From assembly GCA_002499545.1 (NCBI GenBank), contig DAME01000044.1, forward strand, positions 1-8,056: a stretch of 8,056 bases of DNA. The letters run 5' to 3'. Below are positions 6,273 to 8,056 of this stretch, in pieces. This stretch comes from Euryarchaeota archaeon UBA88 (lineage in GTDB: Archaea > Thermoplasmatota > Poseidoniia > Poseidoniales > Poseidoniaceae). Made by a program: the position numbers and the translations under genes. The notes under the pieces were generated by a model, which saw only the letters and a list, made by a program, of their open reading frames with translations, searched no databases and was not told the origin of the DNA. Position 1 is the first letter of the stretch. Every line of letters begins with the position of its first letter.

Positions 6273-6288
6273 TTAGCAGTCTTGCTAA
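6273..6288. repeat. Perfect 6-4-6 inverted repeat at the expected plus-strand transcription start
   Basis: TTAGCA-GTCT-TGCTAA is a perfect dyad with six-base arms and a four-base spacer. It begins where transcription from the shared TATA box should start and ends five bases before the ribosome site of the gene at 6306. As DNA it could be an operator for a dimeric regulator. As RNA it could form a hairpin at the 5' end of the message. The size and symmetry suit an operator, but no cognate regulator is in the window and a dyad of this length can arise by chance. Confidence 0.45.
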
Positions 6289-6293
6289 ATCCT

Positions 6294-6299
6294 GAGGTG
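6294..6299 (+). promoter_or_regulatory. Shine-Dalgarno site for the HExxH metallopeptidase
   Basis: GAGGTG lies six bases before the ATG at 6306-6308. It supports this ATG as the start, giving a product that begins with a short charged segment and a signal-peptide core, over the later in-frame ATG at 6336. Confidence 0.6.
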
Positions 6300-6305
6300 C
6301 CATAA

Positions 6306-8056
6306 ATGTCGGAACAACGCTCCAATACCGCCCTTATGTTGGTCTTGGTTTTATTCGCCTCAAGTATCTCCCCTGTGCTGATGACATCATCCGCAGAATC
6401 TTCCGATTCAAACGAGGTACTGCCCTACAATGCTGGCGGTGTAGTAATCGGAGATATTGCTGACTTTGAGATCCACATGGGTGACCAGTACCTGATGATT
6501 GAAGAAGAACAACCGGTCGTTTCTGCGTTCTCATTCCTCAAGAAAGAGTGGATTGACGCTGGTCGGCCGGGAGTTGAAGACATGGTCCATGAACCACAAA
6601 CCAGCGGTCGTACTGCTGCCCGAGCCTGCAACCCTCATGTCGTCAACGACGAATTAACCGTTCCCACATCCGGGGGTTCTGTTGACACCTATGTCGCAAA
6701 GACGACCACGACGGTTGCCTTCCTCGTCCAATCTGGTCGAACTCTTTCTTCCACTGTATTGAACAACCTTGCAGCCTCTTGGGACCAAACCATCTATCCT
6801 ACAATGACCACTTATTACGGAAAAGACTACCAGGACGGTCGTGGACTTGCGCCTCCAGATGTCGACAACAACTGCCAAGTCCAGATTGTCATCTATGACA
6901 TCGACGGTGCGTACAACATTGGAGGCTATTTTTCACCTTCGATGTCGAACTCTCGCGAGGCAGTTTTCGTTGATTACGCTGACATAACTCTCAACTGGGG
7001 CAAATCAATTCTTGCGCATGAACTCGAGCATTTGCTGCACAATGCCCAAGACCCGTACGAAAACCTCTGGATTGATGAGGGTAATGCGGATGTGGCGATT
7101 TACCTCTGTTTCGGAGCCGATTCAACCCTCATAAGCCATTTGAATCAATGGACTGAGGCGTCTGAACTTTCTGTTCGCTGGTGGAACCAACGCTTTGCCG
7201 ATTACGGAGCAGGTTTCATCTTCACCATGTACCTCGCAGACCACCTTGGAGGAGGGCCAGCTGTTCGACAATTGGTCCAAGATTCTGCCACTGGCGGACT
7301 CGGAGTTGAAAACCTCGCACTGTCACCTGTCAGTGGCCAAAGTGGTATGCTTGGCCGTACCTTCGGCGAAATATTTGCCAACTTCTCGATTGCTGCTGTG
7401 CTTGATTCGTCGCAGGGCATTTACGGGTTCGGAAATCTTGATTTAACGCCCGTGTGTTCCAGCAATTCATTTTGTCGCGTACAACCTGCAGACACCAACA
7501 GCGACTGGACGGGGCCTTGGTCATCGACTGGTCATTCGGTTGAGGGATGGGGAATTCGAGCGTTCCAATTTACGCCCGGTTCATCTTCACCTGCTCCGCT
7601 TACCATGCGCTTGACGGCTGATGTCAGTCAATTCGACGGCGTTGTAGTTTCCAAGGCTACTGCCGATGGATTGTGGACGGCCACCGACCTTGACTTCCAA
7701 AACAATGTAGCGACCGCTTTGATACCTGGGTTTGGTAACCTCACTGACGAGGTATGGGCAATCACGTGGTATGCAAGCACAGTCGCTGATTGCGATTACA
7801 CTTCATGCGGCCCTTCTTACCCCCAGGGGACAGTTGACATTGAGGCAGCACGCATCACCTCTCCAGCCACCCTCACCCTCAATTCGACAACCCTCTCTGA
7901 CCGGGATGGGGACGGCTCACCAGATACCGCACAAGTCGATTTCGAGGTGTTCTCAAATGCCTTCTTTGAAGACCTCGACGTAAGCATTCGTGTCCGAGAC
8001 AACAGCGGTGTAGAAGTCGATTCAATCACCCGCAGAATTTCTGCTGGTGGTGGTGT
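6306..8056 (+). CDS. Secreted HExxH zinc metallopeptidase (gluzincin-like), 3' end beyond the window
   Basis: The frame is open for 583 codons from the ATG at 6306 to the right edge with no stop, so the C-terminus is missing. Residues 9-26 are a hydrophobic signal-peptide core followed by a Thr/Ser/Glu-rich mature start. The zinc site is ILAHELEHLLH with H238, E239 and H242. A likely third ligand is E258 in LWIDEGNAD, 15 residues after H242, as in M30-hyicolysin-like and related gluzincins. Family-like context continues with VIYDIDG (~195-201) and DYGAGFIFTMYLADHLGG (299-316). Two Cys pairs in the C-terminal part may form disulfides. Residues from ~400 are beta-rich, with a DRDGDGSPD calcium-binding-type loop at 532-540 followed by what looks like an immunoglobulin-like repeat. 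It probably degrades extracellular protein. Ribosome site and TATA spacing support the start. The exact MEROPS family is not certain. Confidence 0.85.
   Translation, partial: MSEQRSNTALMLVLVLFASSISPVLMTSSAESSDSNEVLPYNAGGVVIGDIADFEIHMGDQYLMIEEEQPVVSAFSFLKKEWIDAGRPGVEDMVHEPQTSGRTAARACNPHVVNDELTVPTSGGSVDTYVAKTTTTVAFLVQSGRTLSSTVLNNLAASWDQTIYPTMTTYYGKDYQDGRGLAPPDVDNNCQVQIVIYDIDGAYNIGGYFSPSMSNSREAVFVDYADITLNWGKSILAHELEHLLHNAQDPYENLWIDEGNADVAIYLCFGADSTLISHLNQWTEASELSVRWWNQRFADYGAGFIFTMYLADHLGGGPAVRQLVQDSATGGLGVENLALSPVSGQSGMLGRTFGEIFANFSIAAVLDSSQGIYGFGNLDLTPVCSSNSFCRVQPADTNSDWTGPWSSTGHSVEGWGIRAFQFTPGSSSPAPLTMRLTADVSQFDGVVVSKATADGLWTATDLDFQNNVATALIPGFGNLTDEVWAITWYASTVADCDYTSCGPSYPQGTVDIEAARITSPATLTLNSTTLSDRDGDGSPDTAQVDFEVFSNAFFEDLDVSIRVRDNSGVEVDSITRRISAGGG

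Noticed and set aside
6273..6288. Inverted repeat as a transcription terminator
   Set aside because: It lies upstream of both divergent genes, is not followed by a T-run, and no transcript would end there.
6334..6878. Three minus-strand open frames at the start of the metallopeptidase gene
   Set aside because: They lie opposite a continuous 583-codon plus frame that has a signal peptide and an HExxH motif. Their products are low-quality shadows.
7195..8029. Small open frames on both strands in the right part of the window
   Set aside because: All are out of frame with the metallopeptidase coding sequence that spans this region without a stop.

Overview
The window looks like chromosomal DNA from a planktonic euryarchaeon, most likely Marine Group II (Candidatus Poseidoniales). 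This assignment is an inference. It rests on archaeal TATA-like boxes 20-50 bases before several starts, a mixture of Shine-Dalgarno and apparently leaderless starts, tight packing of genes on both strands, roughly balanced base composition, and a combination of secreted metallopeptidases with housekeeping genes. No taxonomic marker gene such as rRNA is present. I see no tRNA, rRNA, CRISPR array, insertion sequence or phage gene.

Layout, left to right. Positions 1-28 (minus) hold the first nine codons of a gene that leaves the window. Positions 92-1078 (minus) encode a protein L-isoaspartate methyltransferase-like protein with an eroded SAM motif and a long acidic C-terminal extension. Positions 1205-1840 (minus) encode an unrecognised three-helix membrane protein. 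Positions 1921-2679 (plus) encode a DUF2085-type membrane protein and overlap tail to tail with the next gene. Positions 2658-4919 (minus) are a two-gene operon: a membrane protein with an external carboxypeptidase-regulatory-like beta-sandwich domain (4041-4919), then thymidylate kinase (2658-4040). The kinase start codon directly follows the upstream stop codon, in the same frame. Positions 4989-6218 (minus) encode a secreted, membrane-anchored M28/glutaminyl-cyclase-like metalloenzyme. Positions 6306-8056 (plus) are the first 583 codons of a secreted HExxH zinc metallopeptidase that runs off the right edge.

The two right-hand genes are divergent and share an 87-base intergenic region (6219-6305). 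It contains one near-symmetric TATA element that could serve both directions, and a perfect 6-4-6 inverted repeat where plus-strand transcription should begin. This suggests coordinated control of two exported protein-degrading enzymes, which fits a peptide-consuming marine heterotroph. The other genes have no obvious shared pathway.

All gaps between genes are under 130 bases (29-91, 1079-1204, 1841-1920, 4920-4988, 6219-6305). Apart from the promoter-like elements listed, I see nothing in them. The most unusual items are the 250-residue C-terminal extension and the altered P-loop of thymidylate kinase, the inverted repeat in the divergent promoter, and the degenerate methyltransferase. I did not find a clearly new multi-gene system.
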